Counted from the stretch's first letter, positions 1-6,446 are shown. The stretch: 7,545 nt of DNA from SURF-32 sp964648365 (GCA_964648365.1 CAZYLK010000239.1:1-7545), one strand, 5' to 3'. Notes: generated by a model from the letters alone, not told the origin. Translations and numbers: made by a program.

Positions 1-17
1 CTAAGCTGGGGTGAAGC

Positions 18-1928
18 ATGGCAACGCAGATGGGATCATACAACGTGGGTTCGGCAGAGCGCAGTTCGCGGCGGCGCGCGTCGATGCGCCTTGCGATGGT
101 GGTGTTCCTCGGTCTGGGCGGCGCCCTCGGCCTGGGGCAGTTCCGCGCCCCGCAGGCCGTCAACCCGCTGCCGACCACGCTGGAGGATTTCTTCCAGGGC
201 GGCAGCCAGCCGGAAGGCTATGAGGGGTTTCTGAGCAGCGCGAACTGCGGGACCTGTCACGGCGGCGGCCAGGATCATGACATCAAGATCATGAAGCCCT
301 GGCAGGGCAGCATGATGGCCCAGGCCGCCCGCGATCCGCTCTTCTATGCCTGCCTGGCCATCGCGCAGCAGGACGCGCCGTTTTCGGGGGATCTGTGCAT
401 CCGCTGCCACGTCCCGCGGGCGTGGCTGATGGGCCGCTCCGATCCGCCCAACGGCTCCGAGATCAACCAGAGCGATCGCGATGGTGTTAACTGTCATTTC
501 TGCCACCGCCTGGTCGACCCGATCTACAAGAAAAACGTCAGCCCGATCGAAGATGAGCAGATCCTGGAGAACCTGGAGACGCTGCCCGGTCCGCCGGGGG
601 GGGCAAACTACGTTGCCGACCCGTTCGATCGCCGTCGCGGTCCGCGTGAAGACGTCATCCCGCCGCACCCGCTCATCGTGGCGCCGTTCCACAACGACGC
701 GGCGCTGTGCGGCACCTGTCACGACGTCAGCAACCCGGCCTACACCCGCCAGCCCGACGGCACCTACGCCGCCAACGAGTTCAACGAGCGCCATCCGACC
801 GGCGACAAGAAGGACATGTTCCCGCTGGAGCGGACTTTCAGCGAATGGCTGATGAGCGCCTTCGCCCGAGAGGGCATCGACATGGGCGGCCGCTTCGGTG
901 GCAATCAGCCGGTGGTCAGCACGTGTCAGGACTGCCACATGCCGTCCGTCGAGTCGCGCTCGTGCAACCTGCCCGACGTGCCCGTCTACAACGACCTGCG
1001 TTCGCACGAGTTTGCCGGCGCCAACGCCTGGGTGCCCGATATGATCGCCAATCTCTACGCCAACGAACTCGACGCCGACGCCCTGGCCGCGATGGACGAA
1101 GGGCAACTGCGGGCGATTTCCATGCTGCAGCGGGCTGCCACGCTCGAAGTGGAGCAGACCGGCGATACGATCGTCGCCCGGGTCATTAACGAATCGGGTC
1201 ACAAGCTGCCCTCCGGCTATCCGGAAGGCCGGCGCATCTGGCTGAACGTGCGTTTCTATGATGCGTTCGAGCAGATCATCCGGGAACTGGGCCACTACGA
1301 CGAGGAAACGGCCGATCTGGATCACCACGGCACCAAGGTGTACGAGGCCGAGATGGGCGTCGATGCGGCCGTGTCGCAGTTGACCGGCGTGCCCGAGGGG
1401 CCGAGCTTCCACTTCGCCATCAACAACATCATCTATCGCGACAACCGCATCCCGCCGCGCGGCTTCACCAACGCCGGCTTCCTGGACGTGCAGGCGATGC
1501 CGGTCGCGGCCGGGTATCGCGACGGCCAATACTGGGACGACACGCCCTACGTCGTTCCGCTCGACGCGGTCCGCGTCGAAGTGCGCCTGATGTATCAGAC
1601 CTCGAGCAAGGAATACATCGAGTTCCTGCGCGACGAAAACGTCACCAACGACGCCGGGCAGATTCTCTACGAACAGTGGCAGATCACCGGCAAGTCGCCG
1701 CCCGTCGAAATGGCAACCCTGTCGCTGCCGCTGGAGGCCTTCCACAACGGCGATTTCGACGGCAACCGCGTTGTGGACCTGTTCGACTATGCGTCCTTCG
1801 CCGCCTGTATGGACGGCCCCGGCATACGCGTCGCACAAGAATGCCGCCCGGCCGACCTCGACGGCGACCGCGACGTCGATATGGACGACTGCGCACGCTT
1901 CCAGCGGCGTTTCGGCGACGCGGAGTGA
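18..1928 (+). CDS. Exported five-heme c-type cytochrome with C-terminal dockerin-like module
   Basis: 636 aa. Five CXXCH heme-attachment motifs are visible: CGTCH 77-81, CIRCH 127-131, CHFCH 159-163, CGTCH 231-235 and CQDCH 303-307. A basic stretch (RRR at 18-20) precedes a hydrophobic segment at about 24-40, so it is an export signal or N-terminal anchor; heme would be attached outside the cytoplasmic membrane. Residues about 365-570 carry no heme but include ESGHKLPSGYPEGRR (392-406), a motif I associate with the C-terminal domain of multiheme cytochromes; His395 or His330 could be distal heme ligands (inference). Residues 577-634 hold two Ca-binding-like loops (DFDGNRVVD and DLDGDRDVD) with Cys597, Cys609 and Cys625, resembling a type I dockerin as found on planctomycete secreted proteins. 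An electron-transfer role is likely; partner and substrate are unknown. The ATG at 18 is preceded by a purine-rich GGGGTGA (8-14). An eight-G run at 596-603 lies in frame. Confidence 0.88.
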   Translation: MATQMGSYNVGSAERSSRRRASMRLAMVVFLGLGGALGLGQFRAPQAVNPLPTTLEDFFQGGSQPEGYEGFLSSANCGTCHGGGQDHDIKIMKPWQGSMMAQAARDPLFYACLAIAQQDAPFSGDLCIRCHVPRAWLMGRSDPPNGSEINQSDRDGVNCHFCHRLVDPIYKKNVSPIEDEQILENLETLPGPPGGANYVADPFDRRRGPREDVIPPHPLIVAPFHNDAALCGTCHDVSNPAYTRQPDGTYAANEFNERHPTGDKKDMFPLERTFSEWLMSAFAREGIDMGGRFGGNQPVVSTCQDCHMPSVESRSCNLPDVPVYNDLRSHEFAGANAWVPDMIANLYANELDADALAAMDEGQLRAISMLQRAATLEVEQTGDTIVARVINESGHKLPSGYPEGRRIWLNVRFYDAFEQIIRELGHYDEETADLDHHGTKVYEAEMGVDAAVSQLTGVPEGPSFHFAINNIIYRDNRIPPRGFTNAGFLDVQAMPVAAGYRDGQYWDDTPYVVPLDAVRVEVRLMYQTSSKEYIEFLRDENVTNDAGQILYEQWQITGKSPPVEMATLSLPLEAFHNGDFDGNRVVDLFDYASFAACMDGPGIRVAQECRPADLDGDRDVDMDDCARFQRRFGDAE

Positions 1929-1955
1929 AGAAGGGAGCGGGGGAGTAAGGGAAGA
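1922..1955. repeat. 8-bp-unit tandem repeat, left copy (purine-rich on + strand)
   Basis: Degenerate octamers follow one another: GAAGGGAG (1930-1937), CGGGGGAG (1938-1945), TAAGGGAA (1946-1953). The array overlaps the stop codon of the cytochrome gene (TGA 1926-1928). Its reverse complement matches the ends of the array at 2170-2213, so the two are inverted copies of one element. The right copy has more units. Confidence 0.7.
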
Positions 1956-2325
1956 ACAGAGCGGAGCGGCGCTGCTGTCGGCGACGACTCCGATAGTCTG
2001 GTATCACTGACGCTCCCGCCGCACGCCGACCTGCCGAAAACCCCTCCCCGCCCCTGCCCGCCTGCGGCCCTTCACCCGTGATCCGAGGCTCGGAAAGCAG
2101 CGATGCATCTTATTCGTCTGGGCGTTCGGCCTCGTTTCCTCCCGTGTTCTCCGGGGTGAACCGTGCTCTCTTCCCTTACTCCCTGACTCCCTCACTCCCT
2201 TACTCCCTTCTTCAGCGCCGCCGAGCCGGTGCCGATAACCCCTTACCGTCCGAGATTCCCGCCGCGCCGATGCGCGTGCGGGCCGGCCGGCGCTCGCATT
2301 CGCGAAAGAGGCAGGGGTTGCGGCC
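1929..2325. other. Intergenic region without a supported gene
   Basis: This 397-bp gap separates the cytochrome gene from the sugar cassette. It contains the two inverted 8-bp-unit repeat arrays and otherwise pyrimidine-rich sequence. Open frames in it (for example 2078-2338) read through the repeat and give low-complexity Ser/Pro/Arg-rich peptides, so I do not call them. I found no convincing sigma70-type -35/-10 pair and no GC hairpin followed by a T run, although the cassette promoter should lie here. Confidence 0.6.
2170..2213. repeat. 8-bp-unit tandem repeat, right copy (pyrimidine-rich on + strand)
   Basis: Four consecutive units of ACTCCCTN occupy 2178-2209: ACTCCCTG, ACTCCCTC, ACTCCCTT with a first unit of the same form. 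Shortened flanking units are CTTCCCTT (2170-2177) and CTTC (2210-2213). Both ends match the reverse complement of the array at 1922-1955. If both are transcribed, the RNA could form a long imperfect hairpin with a loop of a little over 200 nt. Confidence 0.8.
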
Positions 2326-2952
2326 ATGGCCACGCTAACTGCGGAGTGTCACTTCATCCATGAACGGGCCTTGTGCGAAGCGGCCCACGTCGGCGCCGGT
2401 ACGCGCATCTGGGAGTTCGCCCACGTCATGGATGGCGCCACCGTCGGCGACCGCTGCAACATCGGGGGGGGCGTATTCATCGAGGCCGGAGCCACGCTCG
2501 GCGACGGCGTGGTCGTCAAGAACAACGTGCTCATCTGGGACGGCGTGACTATCGAAGACTGCGCCTTCATCGGACCGGGCGTCCTGTTCACAAACGATCG
2601 CCAGCCGCGCAGCCGCTTCCTGCCCGAGGCTGGACCGCGCTACGACGCCCGCGACAACTGGCTGGAGCCGACCCTGATCCGCGAGGGCGCCTCGCTGGGC
2701 GCAGGGTGCATCATCCGTTGCGGCGTCACGGTCGGTCGCTACGCGATGGTGGCCGCGGGCGCGCTCGTGACGCGCGACGTCAGCGACTATCAGCTCGTCG
2801 TCGGCAGCCCTGCCCGGCCCGCCGGATGGGTCTGCCGATGCGGCTCGGTCATGGACGGCCGGCTGTCCTGCCGCGACTGCCACCGATCTTACCAGCCGGT
2901 CGACGGCTCGATCCGACTGGACTGCAACGCGGCCACGCCCGGGGAGACCTGA
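2326..2952 (+). CDS. WbpD/WlbB-like sugar N-acetyltransferase (hexapeptide beta-helix) with C-terminal zinc ribbon
   Basis: 208 aa. Residues about 15-165 show the hexapeptide pattern of left-handed beta-helix acyltransferases (GAGTRIWEFAHV, GDRCNIGGGVFIE, GDGVVVKNNVLIW). They also carry the GPGVLFTND segment (83-91) and the VVGSPARPAGW segment (158-168) typical of the WbpD/WlbB group, which acetylates the 3-amine of UDP-2-acetamido-3-amino-2,3-dideoxy sugars using acetyl-CoA. Residues 170-185 hold CxC and CxxC (Cys170, 172, 182, 185), a probable small zinc ribbon. The protein is expected to be a cytoplasmic trimer. The start is ATG 2326, with AGGGG at 2313-2317 eight bases upstream. The next gene begins 5 nt after the stop, so the two are cotranscribed. 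An eight-G run (2464-2471) is in frame and codes for glycines. The family is well supported; the exact sugar is not. The nearby dehydrogenase and aminotransferase support a 3-amino substrate. Confidence 0.88.
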   Translation: MATLTAECHFIHERALCEAAHVGAGTRIWEFAHVMDGATVGDRCNIGGGVFIEAGATLGDGVVVKNNVLIWDGVTIEDCAFIGPGVLFTNDRQPRSRFLPEAGPRYDARDNWLEPTLIREGASLGAGCIIRCGVTVGRYAMVAAGALVTRDVSDYQLVVGSPARPAGWVCRCGSVMDGRLSCRDCHRSYQPVDGSIRLDCNAATPGET

Positions 2953-2957
2953 CCAAC

Positions 2958-3680
2958 GTGTACAGGGGTCTGAAGGTTATCGCGATGGCGCCGGCTTATA
3001 ACGAGTCGGCCAAGATCGCTCATGTGGTCGATCGGATGCCGCGCGACGTGGTGGACACCGTGCTGGTGATCGACGACGGCTCGACCGACGACACGGCCGC
3101 GGTGGCGCGGGCGCACGGGGCGGAAGTGTTCTCGATGGGCCGCGTGGCCGGCGTGGGGGCGGCCCTGCGGGCGGGCATCGAGTACGGGCGGCAGACCGGT
3201 CACGAAGTGGCCGTCTTCGTCGCCGGCAACAACAAGGACAACCCGCACGAAATCCCGGCCCTGCTCGATCCGATCCGCGACGAAGGCTGCGACCTGGTCA
3301 TGGGATCGCGATACCTGACCGGCGGCGGCTACGGCGGCGACATGCCGCGCTATCGCCGCTGGGCCACGCGGCTGCACCCGTGGCTGATGAGCCGTTTCGT
3401 GGGCAAGCCGCTCACCGAAAGCACCAACGGCTTCCGCGCCTTCCGCCTGGCGATGCTGGACGATCCGCGCATCAACCTGTCGCAGCGCTGGCTCGACGGC
3501 TACGGCCTGGAAGTCTACCTGCTGTTCAAGGCCATCACGCTGGGCTACGCGCACACGGAAGTGCCCTGCACCAAGATCTATCCGCCCAGAAAGCTGGGAT
3601 ATACGAAAATGAAACCGGTGGTGGGATGGTGGGACATCCTGAAGCCCGTCTGCATGTTGGGGATGGGCTTGAGAACGTAG
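2958..3680 (+). CDS. Family 2 glycosyltransferase (DPM1-like GT-A fold)
   Basis: 240 aa from GTG 2958. The open frame extends much further upstream, but that part overlaps the acetyltransferase and is low-complexity Arg-rich. GTG 2958 places the first beta-strand (GLKVIAMAPAYNE, 4-16) correctly at the N-terminus, and GGGGAG (2941-2946) lies 11 nt upstream. The ATG at 2985 would cut off that strand. Nucleotide-binding signatures are APAYNES (11-17) and VIDDGSTDDT (37-46). Where dolichol-phosphate-mannose-synthase-like enzymes usually have DADGQ, this protein has AGNNKDNP (89-96). MGSRYLTGGG (115-124) and STNGFRAFR (155-163) follow and are typical of this group. There is no clear membrane segment. 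It probably moves a sugar from a nucleotide donor to a lipid carrier or glycan; donor and acceptor cannot be read from sequence. Its place in the amino-sugar cassette suggests surface polysaccharide or glycoprotein glycan assembly. Confidence 0.85.
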   Translation: MYRGLKVIAMAPAYNESAKIAHVVDRMPRDVVDTVLVIDDGSTDDTAAVARAHGAEVFSMGRVAGVGAALRAGIEYGRQTGHEVAVFVAGNNKDNPHEIPALLDPIRDEGCDLVMGSRYLTGGGYGGDMPRYRRWATRLHPWLMSRFVGKPLTESTNGFRAFRLAMLDDPRINLSQRWLDGYGLEVYLLFKAITLGYAHTEVPCTKIYPPRKLGYTKMKPVVGWWDILKPVCMLGMGLRT

Positions 3681-3739
3681 CGTCGGAGCGCAGAACGCGG
3701 AGTCCGCAGCGAGCGGGGTGGCGCCTGGCGGTTCTCTTC

Positions 3740-3774
3740 ATTCGTTATTCGCTATTCGCCACTCGCTATTCCCA
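3740..3774. repeat. 7-bp-unit tandem repeat (ATTCGNN) before the dehydrogenase gene
   Basis: Five consecutive heptamers are ATTCGTT, ATTCGCT, ATTCGCC, ACTCGCT and ATTCCCA. The array fills the end of the 105-nt gap between the glycosyltransferase and dehydrogenase genes and stops 11 bases short of the preferred start codon. It shares the ATTCG core with the array at 7431-7472, which lies in the opposite orientation. Confidence 0.75.
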
Positions 3775-3775
3775 T

Positions 3776-3779
3776 GGAG
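3776..3779 (+). promoter_or_regulatory. Ribosome binding site that decides the dehydrogenase start
   Basis: GGAG lies 6 nt before ATG 3786. The alternative in-frame ATG at 3774 would place this motif inside the coding region, and only the repeat array lies upstream of that ATG, so 3786 is preferred. Confidence 0.6.
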
Positions 3780-3785
3780 CCAGTC

Positions 3786-4922
3786 ATGCCGTCACAGATT
3801 CGCGTCAACGTCATCGGCGCCGGTCGCTGGGGCCCGAACCTGATTCGCGCCTTTTTCAACCTGCGCGACGTGAGCGTCGGCATGGTCTGCGACCGGGACG
3901 AGCGCTGCCTGGCCCGTGTGCAGCAGCGCTTCCATGAGATTACGGTGACGACGGACGCGTGCCGGGCGATCGAGGACGATACGGCGGATGCCGTCGTCAT
4001 CGCGACGCCGGTGCGGACGCACTTCGACCTGGCCCGGGCCGCCCTGGAAGCGGGCAAGCACGTGCTGGTGGAAAAGCCCCTGTGCCACACCGTCCGCGAG
4101 TGCCTGACGCTGGAATCCATCGCGGACGCCCGCGGCCGGGTGCTCGCGGTCGGACACGTGTTCCTGTTCAACCCCGGCATCCGCAAGGTCAAACAGATCA
4201 TCGACTCGGGCGACCTGGGGCGCATTTATTACATCTATGCGACGCGTACCAACCTCGGTCCGATCCGCGAGGACGTAAACGCCTGCTGGGATCTGGCGTC
4301 GCACGATCTGAGCATCTTTCAGTACTGGCTTGGCAGCGGGCCGCAGTCCGTCACCGCCCAGGGAGCCAGTTACCTCAACAGCCGGGTTCAGGACGTGACG
4401 GTCGCGTCCTATGTTTACCCCGGCGGCGTGCTGGCTGGCGTTCATGCGAGCTGGCTCAATCCGCGCAAAGTTCGCGAGATCACCATCGTCGGCGACCGGA
4501 AAATGGCCGTCTGGGACGACATGGCCGTAACCGAACCCGTGCGCATCTATGACAAATCGGTCGAGCAGTCGCGCGAAAAAGTGTATGCGGACACGCTCGG
4601 CGCCTTTCAGACCATTATACGAGAAGGCGACGTGCTGATCCCCAAGGTCGCCGGTGGCGAACCGCTGGCGGAAGAGTGCGGGCACTTCATCGAGTGCATC
4701 CGCAGCGGGCTGCGTCCGGTCAACAGTGCAGCAATGGGCACCGACGTGGTCCGCGCGCTGGAGGCGACGGACGAATCGCTCCGCCGCCGCGGCGCCACCG
4801 TCGAGATCGAGTCCGCCATGGAATCCCTGGTGGGCAGAGCGGCGTCGTGGGACGTCTGCGAGGCGCCGCGGGCCGCGTTCGATCCGAAGCCGGTCGCGGC
4901 GGAGTACGCCGTCCGGCCGTAG
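3786..4922 (+). CDS. Gfo/Idh/MocA family NAD(P)-dependent nucleotide-sugar dehydrogenase (probable C3 oxidation)
   Basis: 378 aa from ATG 3786; an in-frame ATG at 3774 would add four residues. The N-terminal Rossmann fold shows VIGAGRWGPNLIR (9-21), and VVIATPVRTHFDLA (70-83) follows. The family EKP motif is 96-98, with Lys97 the expected catalytic lysine. WDLASHDLSI (168-177) supplies the His173/Asp174 pair usual in the active site. The C-terminal alpha/beta domain runs to about 345, and the last 30 or so residues look like a variable tail. The subgroup with GxWGPNLIR and NPGIRKVKQIIDSGDLG is often found beside hexapeptide acetyltransferases and DegT aminotransferases. There it is thought to oxidise C3 of UDP-GlcNAc or UDP-GlcNAc-uronate, giving the 3-keto sugar for amination. 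Related known enzymes are WbpB/WlbA and GnnA; I cannot tell which substrate applies. The enzyme is cytoplasmic. It lies third in the cassette and ends 59 nt before the aminotransferase. Confidence 0.88.
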   Translation: MPSQIRVNVIGAGRWGPNLIRAFFNLRDVSVGMVCDRDERCLARVQQRFHEITVTTDACRAIEDDTADAVVIATPVRTHFDLARAALEAGKHVLVEKPLCHTVRECLTLESIADARGRVLAVGHVFLFNPGIRKVKQIIDSGDLGRIYYIYATRTNLGPIREDVNACWDLASHDLSIFQYWLGSGPQSVTAQGASYLNSRVQDVTVASYVYPGGVLAGVHASWLNPRKVREITIVGDRKMAVWDDMAVTEPVRIYDKSVEQSREKVYADTLGAFQTIIREGDVLIPKVAGGEPLAEECGHFIECIRSGLRPVNSAAMGTDVVRALEATDESLRRRGATVEIESAMESLVGRAASWDVCEAPRAAFDPKPVAAEYAVRP

Positions 4923-4931
4923 TTCAGGAAG

Positions 4932-4948
4932 GCCCGAATCGGTCGGGC
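4932..4948 (+). other. Small hairpin between dehydrogenase and aminotransferase genes
   Basis: GCCCGA (4932-4937) and TCGGGC (4943-4948) form a perfect 6-bp stem with a 5-nt loop, 9 nt after the stop codon. No T run follows, so it is not a typical intrinsic terminator. It could be an mRNA-stability or processing element, or chance in GC-rich DNA. Confidence 0.35.
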
Positions 4949-4981
4949 AGTTGAACGCACGACACGTGCAGGCGAAACAAC

Positions 4982-6133
4982 ATGAGCACGCAAAGACCCG
5001 TCCACTTCGTGGATCTCCAGCGACAGTACGAAGAACTCAAGGCTGAAATCGACTCGGCAGTGTCAGGCGTGCTCGGCCGCGCCGCGTTCATCCTCGGCGG
5101 CGAGGTCGAAGCCTTCGAGCGCGAGTTCGCCGAGTACTGCGGCGTCAAACACTGCATCGGCGTCGGCAGTGGCCTGGACGCGCTGACCTTCATCCTGCGC
5201 GGCCTCGGGCTTAAGCCCGGCGACGAGGTGATCCTGCCTGGCAATACGTTCATCGCCACCGCCCTGGCCGTCACACACGCCGGCGCCACGCCGGTGCTCG
5301 TCGATCACGATCCAGCGACCTATACGATGGATCCCGGCTGTTTCGCGGCCGCGATCACCGATCGCACCCGCGCCGTCATCCCCGTCCACCTCTACGGCCG
5401 CGCCGCCGAGATGGACCGCATCAACGCCATCGCCTCGGAACACGGCATCGCGGTGGTCGAAGACGCGGCCCAGGCGCACGGCGCGCTGTACAAGGGCCGG
5501 CGTTGCGGGTCGCTGTCCTTTGCCTCTGCATTCAGTTTCTACCCGGGCAAAAACCTCGGCTGCGCCGGCGACGGCGGCGCCGTGCTTACGGACAGCGACA
5601 ACCTGGCCGGATGGCTGCGGCAGGCGCGCAACTACGGCTCGACGGTCAAGTATCATCACGAAATGGTGGGATACAACTCCCGGCTCGACGGCATCCATGC
5701 GGCCATCCTGCGTGTCAAGCTGCGCCACCTCGACCGGTGGAACGACCTCCGACGCGGCGCGGCCGCCCGCTACTGCCGTGAACTGGCCGATCTGCCCGTG
5801 ATGCTGCCCGTGGACGTTTCCAGCGAGTCGCACGTCAATCACGTCTTTGCGATCCGCTGCGGGCAACGCGACGACGTGATCGCGCATCTGAACGCAACCG
5901 GCATCCAGGCGGGCGTCCACTACCCGGTGCCGATCCACCAGCAACCCGCCTACCGGCGCAAGTGCCGCGTCCCGAACCGGCTTCAGTACACCGAGTCCAT
6001 CGCCACGCAGTTGCTGTCCGTACCGATGCATCCGCACCTCTCGAACGACGACATCGACCGCGTCGTGGCCGGGCTGCGCACCTTCAACGGCGACCTCTCC
6101 CTCGTCGAGACGCAGGCGCTGGCCGCGCGGTAG
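4982..6133 (+). CDS. DegT/DnrJ/EryC1 family PLP-dependent sugar aminotransferase
   Basis: 383 aa, normal family length. The protein opens with VHFVDLQRQYEELKAEI (7-23), the usual N-terminus. VGSGLDAL (61-68) binds the PLP phosphate region, PGNTFIATALAV (86-97) is the family signature, and VVEDAAQAHGA (158-168) carries Asp161 for the PLP ring nitrogen. SFYPGKNLGCAGDGGAV (185-201) carries the Schiff-base Lys190. NSRLDGIHAAIL (232-243) and GVHYPVPIHQQPAY (311-324) complete the pattern. The SFYPGKNLG form resembles 3-keto-sugar aminotransferases. The likely reaction is transfer of an amino group, usually from glutamate, to the C3 ketone made by the upstream dehydrogenase. Regiospecificity is inferred from context; C4-aminating relatives exist. 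The start is ATG 4982; no strong Shine-Dalgarno is visible (only AGG about 10 nt upstream). It is the last gene of the cassette, with hairpins 30 nt downstream. Confidence 0.9.
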   Translation: MSTQRPVHFVDLQRQYEELKAEIDSAVSGVLGRAAFILGGEVEAFEREFAEYCGVKHCIGVGSGLDALTFILRGLGLKPGDEVILPGNTFIATALAVTHAGATPVLVDHDPATYTMDPGCFAAAITDRTRAVIPVHLYGRAAEMDRINAIASEHGIAVVEDAAQAHGALYKGRRCGSLSFASAFSFYPGKNLGCAGDGGAVLTDSDNLAGWLRQARNYGSTVKYHHEMVGYNSRLDGIHAAILRVKLRHLDRWNDLRRGAAARYCRELADLPVMLPVDVSSESHVNHVFAIRCGQRDDVIAHLNATGIQAGVHYPVPIHQQPAYRRKCRVPNRLQYTESIATQLLSVPMHPHLSNDDIDRVVAGLRTFNGDLSLVETQALAAR

Positions 6134-6163
6134 CGGGGCTTCCGTGCTGCTCACCTTGCGCCG

Positions 6164-6200
6164 GTCGGCCGAGAGGAAGCGGCCGACGGTGCAGCCGTCG
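6164..6200 (+). terminator. Possible terminator region: two overlapping hairpins after the sugar cassette
   Basis: GTCGGCCG (6164-6171) pairs with CGGCCGAC (6180-6187) around an 8-nt purine loop. CGACGG (6184-6189) pairs with CCGTCG (6195-6200) around TGCAG. The two stems share 6184-6187, so only one can form fully at a time. They begin 30 nt after the aminotransferase stop codon, where a terminator is expected, but there is no T tract. They may end or protect the transcript, or be chance. Confidence 0.35.
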
Positions 6201-6274
6201 CGGCGGGCCCGCGTGGGGATGAGGTTGGGAGAGGTCCGGCGAGGATGCGAGGATTTGCCACGGACGTCGTCGCC

Positions 6275-6303
6275 TTGACCCCGCCCCGCGCGGTGGCTAG
6301 AGT
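6275..6303 (+). promoter_or_regulatory. Sigma70-like promoter for tRNA-Tyr and metF
   Basis: TTGACC (6275-6280) matches five of six consensus -35 bases. It is followed after exactly 17 nt by TAGAGT (6298-6303), which has the key TA..A.T-type -10 positions except for two G substitutions. Transcription would start near 6310, giving a leader of about 140 nt before the tRNA. It is the only good -35/-10 pair I saw in the window's intergenic DNA. Confidence 0.6.
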
Positions 6304-6446
6304 CGCCCGGCTTCGGCGCTCTGGGCTTTGTGGAATCCAACCGCCCACGAGGGTCGGACGGCCGCGCCGGGGTCGCCGGCGGCAGCCGCCCGGTGCGCCG
6401 GACGGCGTTGCGTTTTCGAGCGCAAGCGCCTGGTGATAAGCAGGTT

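Larger units (their letters stand above)
6134..6446. other. Noncoding region: hairpins, promoter and tRNA leader
   Basis: This 313-bp gap holds the nested hairpins at 6164-6200, the promoter at 6275-6303 and a leader of about 140 nt before tRNA-Tyr. Short frames here (such as 6245-6436) run through the promoter and give Arg/Pro-rich peptides with no recognisable domain, so none is called. A small stem TTGCG/CGCAA (6408-6412 with 6421-6425) lies in the leader. Confidence 0.55.

Noticed and set aside
36..1838. 600-codon open frame on the - strand opposite the cytochrome gene
   Set aside because: The + strand frame has five heme motifs, an export signal and a dockerin-like tail. The antisense frame shows no domain and is a GC-bias shadow.
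1922..2213. CRISPR array
   Set aside because: The units are 8 bp (and 7 bp elsewhere) with no spacers, so these are simple tandem repeats.
2078..2338. Small ORF in the gap before the acetyltransferase
   Set aside because: It is largely translated 8-bp repeat (SLTPSLPYSLL-like), with no domain or convincing ribosome binding site.
2373..2957. Upstream extension of the glycosyltransferase frame
   Set aside because: It overlaps the acetyltransferase in another frame and is low-complexity Arg-rich, while the GT-A fold begins correctly at GTG 2958.
6245..6436. 63-codon ORF before tRNA-Tyr
   Set aside because: It contains the promoter sequence and gives an Arg/Pro-rich product with no recognisable features.
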